From the NCBI RefSeq assembly GCF_954871325.1, contig NC_088779.1, positions 265,121-329,120 on the forward strand: DNA of 64,000 nt, written 5' to 3'. This DNA comes from Gordionus sp. m RMFG-2023. Lineage: Eukaryota; Nematomorpha; Gordioida; Chordodea; Parachordodidae. Positions 35,420 through 46,915 of the stretch are shown in pieces (position 1 is the stretch's first letter; every line of letters begins with the position of its first letter). The notes beneath the pieces are model-generated. The model made no database searches. It was not told where the DNA came from and saw only the letters and a program-made list of their open reading frames with translations. The position numbers were made by a program, and so were the translations under genes.

Positions 35420-35638
35420 TAATGTTGTTAAACAGTTCGTTTTGAGCAGATTTTTAAAAACTGTTAACTCATTATTTTGTTCAGTAAAGTACTACGTAAC
35501 CCTGAAGATTTTGTTCATAGAAGGAACAAAGGTCTTCATATATAAACAAAATCTCAAAGCTTAGGCAAATTTTTAGGCTAAAATATTGAGTTAGCCATTT
35601 TTAAAAATTGGCTCAAAATGAGCCATTTAACAACACTA
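35420..35638. mobile_element. hAT-type MITE, complete
   Basis: The ends are TAATGTTGTTAAAC at the left and ATTTAACAACACTA at the right. Perfect 8-bp target duplications CACATTAG lie at 35,412-35,419 and 35,639-35,646. The inverted repeats extend about 60 bases inward. At 219 bp it has no coding capacity. It lies just upstream of the visible part of the ankyrin gene, probably in its intron or 5' region. Confidence 0.85.
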
Positions 35639-35730
35639 CACATTAGAATAAAATTTTAAAAACTTTATCTTAAAGAAAAATAGAGAATCAATAATAAATT
35701 ATTTAATTTATTTTTAGAATAATGCAGTAA

Positions 35731-35800
35731 CATTAGCCCAGTGGATAAAACAAAGGAGGAGCACAATTATATCCAGACCCACCGTCAGGCGCGTGCGCAG
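35731..35800 (+). mobile_element. tRNA-like SINE head, fragment
   Basis: The segment 'ttagcccagtggataaa' resembles a polymerase III A box of tRNA-derived SINEs. No B box was found at the proper distance, so this is at best a broken copy. Confidence 0.3.
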
Positions 35801-36059
35801 CCCCCCACGCCAAAAAATGCAGATGCCGGATATATTTTTCAAAATATTATTGTTTATATTAATTTATATTTATTAATATTTATTCGTTTCTCATATTAAA
35901 TATATATTTAATTACATTTATTATCACATTCATAAGTTATTTTATCAATTAATTTCGATTTCAAGTTTTTCGGCATAATATTTACTTATTATTTTCAAAT
36001 TTTTAATGGCGTAATATATATCTACCATTTTCAATTTCTAGTCAGATAATAATTATTTC

Positions 36060-36910
36060 TGAAACTTCTTATCCAACAGGGAGAAAGAAATTGCAACCTA
36101 GTCCAAGGAGAGAGAGTCTCTGCCATGCAGTAACAGCTTTTAAGGAGTTAGAAGAGCCGATTATTTGCTATTACTGAAATATCACAATGGCCTGAAAGAT
36201 ATATTTCCTCAGGAGCAAGAAAATTATTAGATTCAATGCTTATTCCAAATTTTATTTCTCGTTATAAATGTATTATTTAATTATACAACTATTTTAAGTA
36301 TTACTTTTCAAAAACATGACATTGACTTGATTATAGTGATGAGAAAGCTGAGAGCATTTTATCAGAACTCAAGGAATTAGCTATAATTTTGATTAAGAAT
36401 TTCATATTTTATATTTTATTGTTGAGTCAAAAGCAGAGTTATACGTGTTTAATATTTGTATCCAACGACTTGTAGCAAGGCAAGCTCATCGTTAAAACAT
36501 TAATATAGGATCAGTAGACGAGTATATCGTAGATACAGATACATTTATAACCCAAATAAATGAATTTTTAATTCATCATGCAGCACCCACTAATTTGAAA
36601 ATATTACTTCCACAAAAGCCTCTTTTTCAGATGGAGATAGAAAAAATTTTATTTATTTTGTAGTGCTAGCTGAATAACTATGTTTATAAGATAAATTATG
36701 GTTTATATAGTCCCAAAAAATGCTATGGTTGCTTTATATTATTTCAAAGACATTTTAGATTAAATTCCCAATGTATTAAAAGGGTTTATGAATTCTTCCC
36801 ATTAGTAAACTAATGAGAGAACATTCTCTTTTTTAAGAAGAATAACAAAGGCCTGCAGACCATTTGCAGGGCACGACTCGAATTTTTTTAAAGATTTTTT
36901 ACGGATTGGT
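36060..36910 (+). pseudogene. hAT transposase C-terminal remnant (DUF4371/ZMYM1-like)
   Basis: The best motif is at 36,809-36,850, reading TNERTFSFLRRITKACR. This is the dimerisation signature of this branch of hAT transposases (family SNERSFS.LRRIK). Upstream, loosely protein-like pieces such as 'ISQWPERYISSGARKLLD' and 'DTFITQINEFLIHHA' lie in different frames. Many stops show long decay. It may be related to the minus-strand copy at 20 kb, which preserves the N-terminal and central parts. Confidence 0.5.
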
Positions 36911-37340
36911 CTGGGTTTTTTTAAAAAAAATTTCAGGCACGGCCAGGATTTTTTTAAAATTAAGATTTTTACAGTGAAAAGAATAAGAATACTAACGATA
37001 TGGCGCGCGGTGCGAGTCAGTAAAAATATATTTTATTAACTAATTTTTTCATTTCACACTTCGTTTATATACATTTTTTATAAGTCCAAATTAGAATACA
37101 AACGAAATACAAAAAAAGTAAAATAATATAAAAAAGTAAGGTTACGCCGTTTATAAAATAAAATTAGATTATAACAAATAATTATAAAAGTTCAAATGCA
37201 AAAAACAAAAAGTGAGATAGAGAATTAGATTATAACGCAACATACAGCTAATAATAACGATTTCAAATATAGGCTCTTTTAAAAAATACAGCCCAGCCTG
37301 GGTGTTATTTAAAAATAATTCAAGCCCGGCTTGGGTATTT
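36866..37340. repeat. Possible inverted-repeat element with GCCCGGC-type ends
   Basis: The left part has 'gggcacgactcgaatttttt' and 'ggcacggccaggattttttt'. The right part has 'cagcccagcctgggtg' and 'caagcccggcttgggt'. These pair loosely in inverted orientation. Similar motifs lie at 30.1-30.4 and 55.3-55.6 kb. Borders are approximate. Confidence 0.35.
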
Positions 37341-40300
37341 TTTTAAAAAGTATTAATATAAAAGATTTATTATTCAAGTTTTGATAATTTTAAAAGAAAA
37401 ATGATGTTAAAATTAATACTTTTTTTTTATTAACTTTTTCTTATATTATTTTACTTTCTTTTTAAATTTTTAACTTATAATTTTACTTTTATTAAAAAAA
37501 TTTCTACGAGGCCAAAATCAAATGCGTTCTTATTGCTAGGATTTATTTAAATTGATCTTAAAAATATGCCAGTTATTTTTTGATAATCTTATTTTGAGAG
37601 AGATTTGTTTATATTATTTGATCTAACCGGATCTTCAAAAATATTTTTCTAATGAATTATTGGTGTTTTTTTTATATTTAGTTGTATATATTTTAATTAC
37701 ACGCAATAATATAGCCTGATAATAAAGGCGAGCTCATTTGACTTTGTATTGTAAGACTCAGGTTGAGTTGTATAATTTATATTTAAGACTATTATTTTTT
37801 AATTATTGAATTATAAGATATAAAAAGGCCGTTTTTAGGCAGAATATTTAATATAGATTATTCGTATTCTCAACTGCACAACACAATACAAATTACTAGC
37901 ATAAATCTTTTATTCTTAGCCACAATTTTTTTCTTTATTTTCTTGGTTCTAGTTTTTAAAATTATAACATTTATTAAAAATTTATAAATAAAGACAGAGA
38001 TAGCACATTAAATAAAAAAATTTATAGTATTACATATTTACTATTCATTATCAAAATAATTATATATAAAAATATAATAAAATAGAACAACGATTAACAG
38101 TTTCTCAAATGAGAAAGGGTTAAATATGCAAAAGGTTAACCCAGGGAAAGTATATATTAGGCAGTCTTTATTTGTTCTATACATTTTTATAATTTTTGAT
38201 TTATGAGTAGATTTTAATTAATCATTTCCACTAAATATGTTAATTATTAGATTAAAGATATTAATTTTTGATCACGTTAGAGCACTATTTCTTAGTTTTA
38301 TTATATTATCATAATTTTGTAATCAGGTGCCTCTTATTTAAATTTTATGGAAAAAAAATACTATAAAATATAGAAAAAATTTTCAGTTAAATTTTATCTT
38401 TATTTATTTAGCCTTATTATTATTTCTTTAAATAAATTAAAATTAAATAAAGAATAGGCATCTATATTATATAATTTAATGATATATATTATAAACCTTG
38501 GTTAATTTTGGTTTATTTAATAAATTGAATTAAATAAAATTGAATAGCATTTTATACAATTAAAATTTATAGAGTGTTTATTTTGCACTTGCATTTTTGA
38601 TTTTATCAAACAAAATTCTAGCAAGTATTTTTTGAATAAAATTTTTTAGTCTATTATTTGGAAATAATATTATAAATTACTCTCAACTTTTTTAATATAT
38701 TCGTTTTACTTATATTTGAATCTAAACTTTAAAATTATCTTTCCTAGTTTGAAGAACATACTTAAAATTATTTTACTATTATATTAAAAATTTTCATGAC
38801 CGGAAATTTTCTGTTCATACTTTTATTTCAGTTTTTTGTATTGTATGTGAAACTTTTTTTTGGGGGGGGGGGGAGTTAGTAGGTCCAATCTACCAAAAAC
38901 TTAATTAAATTATAAAATGCTTATTTTTATATAAAATATTACAATTATTTGCATTAAAAAAATATAATTTTGCCAGGTTCAGGAATAATTTACAAATATT
39001 AGTTTCAGAGATCCTGGTGGAATGAACTAAAGTCCAGGTCAGGTATGAGTAGATATTACAATTATTCAACTAAACTCTCGAACGAATAGGAATAAGATAA
39101 TGTTAAATTTAAGTTTTAAAAAAAATTGAATAACTGTAATCAAGTTAAGGTGATTGTTAATGCATTAGGAATTTAATAAAAATCACGGTGACTTAATATA
39201 CTTTTTACTTTCTTTCTTAAGTAATTTCATCATATAAATGACTAAAATTTGTAAATCCGATATTGATTTCGGGTTCATATGCCATAATATTTGTGGTTCA
39301 AAGTTTGGTACTGATTAAAGGAAAAGAATTCAAACCTATGCTTGGAGATCCGATTTAGCAATATATTTCTCCCACTCAACCCGAACTGTACATATCTTTA
39401 ATTTAAATTAATCATGCACCTTTAACTTTACATTTATTCCTATTGTCATTTTTCATGTAAATTATTTTATGAAAAATAAAACGCTAAAGATTTAAGATTT
39501 TCTGGATTAAGTTTTTTGCAGAGGAATTAAATATTAGATTTTCTCGTTATAAAATCCTAGAATGGGAATTTTGAACCTTAAAAGCTTGAAAATTTTAAAT
39601 ATGCTGTATAGAATGATATTTTGTGGTTCATTTTTTTAATTCAGTAAAATGATATATATATTTAATTTATAAAAATATTACTAATATTATTTGAAGGATT
39701 CATTTTCAATTTCAATATGGTCCGTTTTTGACAATTTTTTTTTATTTTTTATTATTGTTTAATATTGTGGACAAATTTAGGCAACGCTACTTGCCACCTC
39801 GAGGATCTATTTAGAATATTATCTACTTCTGAAAATGAAAATATGAATGGATACTAATAAGATATATGTGAGAAATCGCAATAGGAAAAATTACCGTTTT
39901 AGCCAAGGTAGGTATAAAATATATTCATTTGCCTATTCTATAATTTTTAACTTTCATAAAAATATAAAAGTAGCAATATAATTTTTCCCATTGTTTAAAC
40001 CAAGTTTTATCAAAAACATAGTATTATAAAAATCATATACCTTTACAAAGGTGATAATGTCAACCAAATGAGGATATGGTATGGGAGGGAATAAATAAGT
40101 CAGCTGGATAATTTTTTTACGAGGCCGCAGCATACCCAGTTTGCCTCCCCCCCATTTGTATTATTTTATTGTTAGAAAAAATGAATCCATTTCTATATTT
40201 CCTCTTTAAAAAATTGCACTCGCATTAATTGTTTATATAGCTTTAAATTTTCTTAAATATTGCTTTTCTACTCAATTTATAAATGATTAAAATATACTAA

Positions 40301-40450
40301 ATAATTACATGTATTATCAAGGGGCATTATACAAGTTAACGATAATCTATAATACTAATGTTTGACCAATATTATAAAAAGTTAATTGCGTACTATAAAT
40401 TATGTATTCAATACTAATATATATGTATAGCTAATATGAGAAAGTAGGAA
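37340..40450. other. AT-rich intergenic stretch, no gene recognised
   Basis: There is a run of about 12 G after a T-run at 38,863. Slightly less AT-rich patches at 39,000-39,100 and 39,270-39,400 show no frame or motif. A pyrimidine-rich patch with a C-run lies near 40,150. Confidence 0.4.
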
Positions 40451-40493
40451 GATGAATGATGCTTCAATCTTTATAAGAATCCAATTTTACCCT

Positions 40494-41257
40494 TTAACCT
40501 CTTCTCCCTCCCCTCCTACCCCCACCTCTACCGCCGCCACCTCTTCTGCCTCCCCCTCTTCCACCTCCGCCTCTTCCGCCACCGCCTCTTCCACTTCGCT
40601 GTCTTTTATATCTCTTATGATTTATATTTCCATAATTTTCCAATTTTTCATTATTTTCTTTCTCAATAAACGAATTTAGGGAAACATAAGCCCCATCGTT
40701 TTGCTGCAATTTGTTGATCAGGGAGTTATCGGTTGTTATTGTGTTGGAGAGTTCGACAACGATAAATAGGAGAAGCTAGAATAATTATTATTTTTAAACA
40801 ATTTAGATAATACGAGTTGTATACAAAATATTATGATAAAATATTAAAATAATTAATAATTTATACCTAATGGTTCAGGCGGTCTATATAAATATTATTA
40901 AAAATTGGGGGGAAAAAAATGTTGGATGATAGCATTTAAACTTAAAATTCAAGTATTGTTAATTAACTAATATCATATTAAGAGTAATTCCACTATATAT
41001 TTCTTAAATTAATATGTATATCAAATTAAAAATATATTTGAATACATCTTATTACGAATTCAAAGATTTAAAATTAAGTTCTTGGTGTGATGTTTGCGAA
41101 ATGGCTCAGATATACTGTTATTATTTAGCCGGATCTAACCAACCGGCGTGACTCATTTAAAGGAGAAAAAATTAGCCTTGACTGGATTTTTCAATTAAAT
41201 TTTAGAAATATATTTATTCATTTTAATCAACCTAACCTGTGATGAGGCTGAAGCCAT
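40494..41257 (-). CDS. Small RGG-box protein, two exons, probable RNA-binding
   Basis: The second exon (40,775-40,494) follows a good acceptor (attattattctag) and ends in a stop. A first exon at 41,257-41,237 (ATG, reading MASASSQ, then GTTAGG) has matching phase 0. The product would be about 100 residues. It has a hydrophobic start (LLLFIVVEL), a polar middle with 'NSLINKLQQNDGAYVSL', a basic run (HKRYKRQRSG) and a C-terminal Arg/Gly box at about residues 69-100 (repeats of RGGGG and RRGGG). RGG boxes bind RNA and are targets of arginine methylation in nuclear and nucleolar proteins. The middle slightly recalls a La-type motif but is too short to assign. The tiny first exon is inference. Confidence 0.55.
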
Positions 41258-41390
41258 TTCAATTTTTTGAAAAGTGGTAGGAGTGGACCTCCAAAGAAGT
41301 AGACTATGGGGTAAGGTAAAATAAAAATGACAATATTTATAGAATAAGGGCAAAATTGTAAATAGATTTTATTCAAATAAATTTATAAAT

Positions 41391-41508
41391 AATATCCTAA
41401 AGAATGTTTTAATAAAATCATCGATTTACCCTAGTATAACGAATGTAATATCCTAAATAATGTTTTTATTAATAAAATCATCGATTTACCCTAGTATAAC
41501 GAATGGAA
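41391..41508. repeat. ~62-bp tandem duplication
   Basis: Two copies contain 'aaaatcatcgatttacccta' and 'gtataacgaatg'. A G-rich tract (gggggagggggaggggg) follows at 41,558-41,580. No coding potential. Confidence 0.75.
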
Positions 41509-41579
41509 GAATGTAGCGAACGAGACTGTAAATATTTTTTAGGAAGATAAGGTAGTTGGGGGAGGGGGAGGGGGGGGGG

Positions 41580-42920
41580 TTGACTTCATCAAATTTTCTA
41601 CCATGTAGACGCTGAATCGATTTGACTAATTAAGAAGATTATTTAGATAATAGCTTTCCAACAAAATAAGAAATGGATTAGAAATCAGTTATTGCCAGTC
41701 ATAGATGTTAAGATAGAACCTTTAATCATGTATTTAACCAATTGAAAAAAATATATATGGGGTCCAGTACAGTTATATTATATTAATGTCCTAATATAAA
41801 TAATTTATTCAAATTTAAATATCAAATACTTCAGACTTACATAGACTCCTAATAAACCTGATATAGGTGTAAAATTCATTTTTTTATTAAAGTTTCTTCT
41901 TTTAAATTATAAAGTTTATTTTTTGAAGTCAAATATATATTATCTCTCTGAACCAATAAAGATTATAATTATGTTATATCAGTACATGACCTAGCCGAAT
42001 ATTATCTGTCTTATCTTCAAATAAAAATGCCTTTAGGCGCCTAACCCGTATTTTGCATTATTTTAAAAAATCATTTTAATTTTTTTTGTTTCGAATAAAA
42101 AAAAATATTCAAATTTTCACGACTAATTAGTTTACTTAATTTTTAAAAATAAATTTTCCATTCTAATAAATTTTATTTGAATATTATATAGTTATAAATG
42201 GTATAATATAATATCTTATTTTATCTTAAAATACTAAAATGAAATGATATGGCAAATTTAAGAAAATAATATAATGATAAATGCACAATAATGAAATATT
42301 TAAATTTGAATTATGAACCGAGATTATATAATATATATAAAAATAAGAATAAATATATACGTTTATGATAAAGACTGTCAAGTTTAGCCAATTGGTACTT
42401 TATTTATTTTTCATTTGAATATAGATTGCAAATTTTGTTATTTTTAAATTTAACTATTGTTCATTATTAAAAAACTCAATTATGTTTTCTTAAAATTAAT
42501 TATTTATTTTTTAAAGCTTATATAATATATTTTTTTATATAAATATTATATATAATAGTTTTAATACATAAATCAAACAATTTATTGAATTTCATTGATA
42601 AATCAACAAAAAAAACACGATTTTCAACCGGACCCCCTCAGATTTTCCTAAAATTTTTACAAGAGTTTGTATATATTATAACTAAAAAAAAAAATTAAGT
42701 CCCCAACTCCAAACAGCGGTTGAGATATGGGCCTCAATGTCGAAAAAATGGGGAATTTTGGGCAAAATGCTCTCCCTTTAATTTTAAATATCTTTAATAA
42801 ATTTATGGTAAGCCTTTAAAGTTATGTAAATATAAATATTTTTTTAAAAAAATTTAATGTTAAATAAAAATGGTCATAAAATCAAATCGGTATTTTTTTC
42901 TCTTAATTTTTTTTTATATA
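41580..42920. other. AT-rich intergenic stretch
   Basis: No genes were recognised. The segment 42,620-42,780 is less AT-rich and has phrases such as 'cagcggttgagatatggg', as in some transposon noncoding regions, but has no partner or frame. Confidence 0.35.
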
Positions 42921-43389
42921 TAGACAGGGTGTGGCAGTATCGCGGATATTTATATCTTATATACTAGTATCTTGTATCTTTTTTTAAATTATGGAAAGTA
43001 TCTGGTATCCAGTATCTAAGATACATATTATTTAAAAGTATTTGTATCTTAACCAACTTTGTATTCAAAAAGATACAGATACTTTAAAAAAATTTATATT
43101 AGTTAATTTAAATAGTATTAAATTTTAAAATGATATTGTTTTAAAATTTAAATGAAAAATTTAATCAGAATTCAGATATTTTAAGATAATGTATGATATA
43201 CGACGTTGTTCGTCATATAGCAATTTGCTATCAATTATAACTACCATATTTTATTTGAATCGTTTTATATCCATCTATTAAAGAAAATAGAATATTATGT
43301 TTATCTTCGTCTTCAGATAATTCTCCAACCGAAAAATAAAACTATAAATTTAAAAGTATTTTAAATAGGAAATTTTTTCAAGTACTTCA

Positions 43390-43494
43390 ACATGATCATT
43401 ATAAAATTACTACAGAATCTATAGAATGCCACAAATCTATAAGTGGTTCTGCGGACTCGTCATCAAATTTTGTCAAGCATCTAAAAGTATAATA
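43390..43494 (+). pseudogene. BED zinc-finger remnant of the hAT transposase
   Basis: The segment reads CHKSISGSADSSSNFVKHLK before a stop. BED fingers have C..C, a Ser/Thr-rich linker, 'NF/NL.kHL' and a final His; the second Cys and last His are not clear here. In the family this domain binds the element's terminal repeats. Confidence 0.55.
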
Positions 43495-43860
43495 TATAAT
43501 TATATAATAAATCACATTTATAATCTTATTCATTATCATTTCATATTCCATATATATCTGTTGCTAAATTTAGAAGTATTTTAAAATAAATTTTTATATT
43601 ATTGATTGATAATGAAATCAAAATGATATACAAAAAATCTATGAAAAGAATAAGAAAACTAATATTGATAAAAAAAGAGGTTGTTAATTTGAATACTAGG
43701 CCAAAATATAATCCAAATATTTGGGTCACCATTTTTATATGACAGATAGTACTTAGCAATATTTAATTCACCTTTTTATATATTTTTTTTAATTTTTACA
43801 TATATGCTTAAAATATAATTTTCTTTATAAAATTAATTAAAAGAAATATTTATTAAATAT

Positions 43861-43998
43861 AAGACAATATTACCCTCCTCTGCCCCCGTTGAACGATTAT
43901 TTAGCTTTGCTAATATGGTTAACAGACCAAATCGTCAAAGATTGATCGATAAATTTTATGAAAAATTAATAATATTAAAAAACAACGCTGGTTTATGA
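43861..43998 (+). pseudogene. hAT dimerisation domain (Dimer_Tnp_hAT) remnant
   Basis: This is an open segment ending at a TGA at 43,996-43,998. It reads FIKYKTILPSSAPVERLFSF and goes on to 'NMVNRPNRQRLIDKFYEKL'. It is the diagnostic C-terminal motif of hAT transposases (LP.SsapvERlFS). It probably was the last exon. The catalytic core between it and the BED piece is absent from this element. Confidence 0.8.
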
Positions 43999-44530
43999 TG
44001 CTGATGTATTAATATTTACAAATTATACAATTATTAAAAAAAATATCCCATTATCTTATAAAATAAATTTGTTATTTTCTACAATTTATTTTCAAATTTT
44101 TTATAAATTTATATTATAGATAAGAAAATAAAGCTTTATACATTTTGATTTTGTCTACTTAAAGTTTTTTTAAAAAGTATCTTGTATCAGATACTTTTTT
44201 AAAAAAAGATACAAGTATCTTGTATCTTATATCTTATTGAAATTTTTCCAAAGTATCTAGTATCTTGTATCTTAAATACAAAATTTTATAAAGTATTTGT
44301 ATCCGAAAACAATTTTCTGAAAATTTGCCCAACCCTGTATATAGATAATAGGCAAATTTTTAAGTAGGGCCGATCTCAGGTTTAGGAGAAATGTCATTTT
44401 AATTATTAGTCTATTGCAAATATTTATATTTTTAATAAATATTTGATATTAATCAATATTTGTAACATAAGTCAAAAGCAATCATATATTTTATGCTTAA
44501 AATTAAAAATAATAGAATAGTTATTTATAA

Positions 44531-44711
44531 TGTCGCGGCCAACTCAATATTTTAGCCAAAAATAAAATAACTTAAGTCTGAAGCTTTTTCTCAGAGATGG
44601 CACAAAGGATTGGACATCTATTAGCTAAATCTCAAGGCTTTGGCAATATTTTTCTGGTTAAAATCTTGAGTTAGCAGTTTTTAAAAATCGGCTCAAATCA
44701 AGCCATTTAAC
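44531..44711. mobile_element. hAT-type MITE, tips partly decayed
   Basis: The left arm has 'ggccaactcaatattttagc' and the right arm 'cttgagttagcagtttttaa' then 'cggctcaaatcaagcc'. The flanks atttataa and atttatga match at 7 of 8 positions, consistent with an old target duplication. Confidence 0.65.
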
Positions 44712-44989
44712 ATTTATGATCTGAGAATTGGAAGAGGAATGGCAGGGGGGAAGGGGGCTTTGATTAATTTATTTGATAAATTGAATTCTCCTCATCAAAG
44801 TATTTAAAAAACATATATCAATTCTTGATTGTAATTTATTGAAGACAAAATTTAATTTTTATATAGTAAAATACAATTATTATCACTATGAAAATTTAAA
44901 CTCATTTTAATTTACCGTGGCATTATAGTGTGAAAATTTTATTCCGGGAGTAGTTTTGACCTATTGAACAAGATATTTTTTTAAATACA

Positions 44990-45175
44990 TCATTTTACAT
45001 ATGCGCATATAATTCCAGTGATATTTGCATTATAAAAATTAAATGAATCTAAGGTGTTTGATATTTGATTCCCATTTGTACGCTGAATGTAGCTCATTCT
45101 GCTAACCTTTTGATAATGTATGCCATGGGCTATTACGTCTTCGTAATTGCGCTTTGATTCCATATTCAAATTCAT
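44990..45175 (-). CDS. Candidate small host frame or first exon, unknown function
   Basis: The 61-codon minus-strand frame starts MNLNMESKRNYEDVIAHG and ends in ..GIICAYVK. Composition is balanced and hydrophilic, unlike the Ile/Phe/Asn-rich spurious frames nearby. A possible donor (CAAAAG|GTTAGC) lies after residue 23, and another (TAT|GTAAAA) near the end. No continuing exon or family was recognised. Confidence 0.3.
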   Translation of the reverse strand: MNLNMESKRNYEDVIAHGIHYQKVSRMSYIQRTNGNQISNTLDSFNFYNANITGIICAYVK

Positions 45176-45274
45176 GATGGCTTAAATTATGAATTATATT
45201 CAAATATTGAATACTACACCATCAGAAAAAAAAACAATTTTGATAAATTTTGTTTTTAACGGAATGACTCGTGA

Positions 45275-45333
45275 ATAAAATTGGTTTTTTTGAAAAAAGC
45301 ACTGTATTGGTTTTTTTGAAAAAAGCACTGTGA
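45275..45333. repeat. ~29-bp tandem duplication
   Basis: Two identical copies of 'ttggtttttttgaaaaaagc' plus 'actgt'. Noncoding. Confidence 0.7.
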
Positions 45334-46059
45334 ATGAGGTTCTTAGAGTATTAGACATATTTGAAAATATTCGGAAATTTTAAAAATAAAAGCTTTTTCT
45401 TTTCTTACTTAGCTGTTATCTTCTAATTTATATTTTCTTTTCAGTAAGCATTCCATCTGACTATATAATATGGTTTATTTGATATTTCGGACTCAAGTGA
45501 TATATTTATACCATGACCTCGTAGGGAGTTTTTAAAATCTAATCGGGGGTAGGTTATAAAATATTTTTATAAAATATATTTTATAACTGATAATTGAATT
45601 TTGAAAAATAAAATATACAATATAGATATATCGGCATATTATTAGATCTTTATAAAAGAAAATTATTATGAATCAAACTCAATTTTATAATTATCATGTA
45701 TAATTTATTTTTCCAACCACAACATAGCAACGATCTACATTAATTCAACGTCAATCCAGCGGTAGAAATAACCCTTATATAATATTTTCTTTGAAATTAA
45801 TTAAGCCGAAATATAATGCTACTTCAACATACATTATCTTTTTCCCCCAGAATTAAAACTACTTAATGTATTTATCACTGACTTCACAAAAGTGGATTTT
45901 GCTAAGTAAAAATTTTAATTTTCTCAGAATTGAATTTCTTAGAAAACATAATATATCACTTAGAAATTTTTACTATTTTTTTATTTTAATATGCATAAGT
46001 ATGATTTTTTGAATTTTAAAATTAATCATTACTCTAAATATAAGTAAACATTTTTCCAG

Positions 46060-46620
46060 AAAAATATCTAGATAAGGTTATAAATGGAAGCCAATAATAT
46101 GATTTTGAGTACTATTAAAATTACCCATCACTCAACCCAGGCCCTTGTATCAAGGTTTGGAAAGATTTAAATTTTTTTTACAGAATTATGCGACAAGGAC
46201 ATCAAATGAAAGCGAATAATATTTTTGAATGCTGTTAACTCTCTAGGTTCTTTTATCTAGCTCATTGTTGGATGGGGGGGGTTAGTGTTAAAACATAGTA
46301 AAATGAATTTACATCAGAGTATTAGAATTACAAGTATATATATTTAATTCATAGTTACAGTCACATTGTTTCAAGTCTGAGCGTGTTTGAGGGGATGGGT
46401 AAAATATTTTTAACATATATTTCCAATGAAAGCTAATAAAAGGATATATTTACATTGTTACTAATCTCCATGTTTTTAAGTTAAATCTGAGGAGGGGATT
46501 ATAACATAATACGACAAGAATCTCAAATAAAAACATCTTTCAAATGTTTTTTTAATCAACTCTATCACTACAAATGAAGAAGTGGGGTGTTATGACATGC
46601 CTTTATGATTTAAGGAACTT
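46060..46620. repeat. Strongly diverged tandem repeat, unit about 130-190 bp
   Basis: Phrases recur in order with many changes: 'aatggaagccaataatatga', 'aatgaaagcgaataatattt', 'aatgaaagctaataaaagga' and 'tcaaataaaaacatctttca'. Each is followed by a 'ctctagg' or 'actctatcac' region and a G-rich patch. Noncoding. Confidence 0.4.
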
Positions 46621-46687
46621 TTGTGGGTAAATTAAAATTGAATATGTTGTTTTCCTTTAAATAAATGCATTCAAATATATTTATTGT

Positions 46688-46915
46688 TTCGCGGTAATAC
46701 GCTCGCGATAATAACTTTGTGCAAATACATTCGCAAAAATTTGCTATAAAGGGTCGCGATAAAAGTTTCGTCAAAATGTATCTAAAGTATGAAATAAATT
46801 CGCGATATTTTCTTCGCTATAAATATTTCGCAGAAAAAAATTCTCGGAATTGGTTTCTCAATATTATCTTTACTATAAATTTCCTTCGCCGATATTCGCG
46901 ATAAGTTTTGCTGAA
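46688..46915. repeat. Cluster of TCGCGATAA-type motifs
   Basis: About seven variants of 'ttcgcgataa' or 'ttcgctataa' occur within 220 bases of otherwise CpG-poor DNA. A matching motif lies in the opposite palindrome arm (47,785-47,800). Such clusters occur as subterminal binding sites in DNA transposons. No gene: the frame at 46,719-46,904 just reads through the repeats. Confidence 0.55.

Larger units (their letters stand above)
42925..44337 (+). mobile_element. hAT transposon with 8-bp target duplication, internally shortened
   Basis: The ends are CAGGGTGTGGCAGTAT at the left and TTTGCCCAACCCTG at the right, near the common hAT tip CAGGGTTGGGCAA. The flanks are a perfect 8-bp duplication TATATAGA (42,917-42,924 and 44,338-44,345). 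Inside each end are many copies of 'agtatcttgtatctt' in both orientations, like the subterminal transposase-binding motifs of hAT elements. At 1.41 kb it keeps only an N-terminal BED-finger piece and the C-terminal dimerisation piece of a transposase, so it cannot move on its own. Confidence 0.85.

Noticed and set aside
40452-40679. Plus-strand Ser/Thr/Pro/Ala-rich frame
   Set aside because: It is the reverse of the RGG-box coding exon; the minus strand has a splice acceptor, a sensible protein and a stop.
46719-46904. 61-codon frame in the CG-motif cluster
   Set aside because: It only reads through the repeated TTCGC(G)ATAA motifs.
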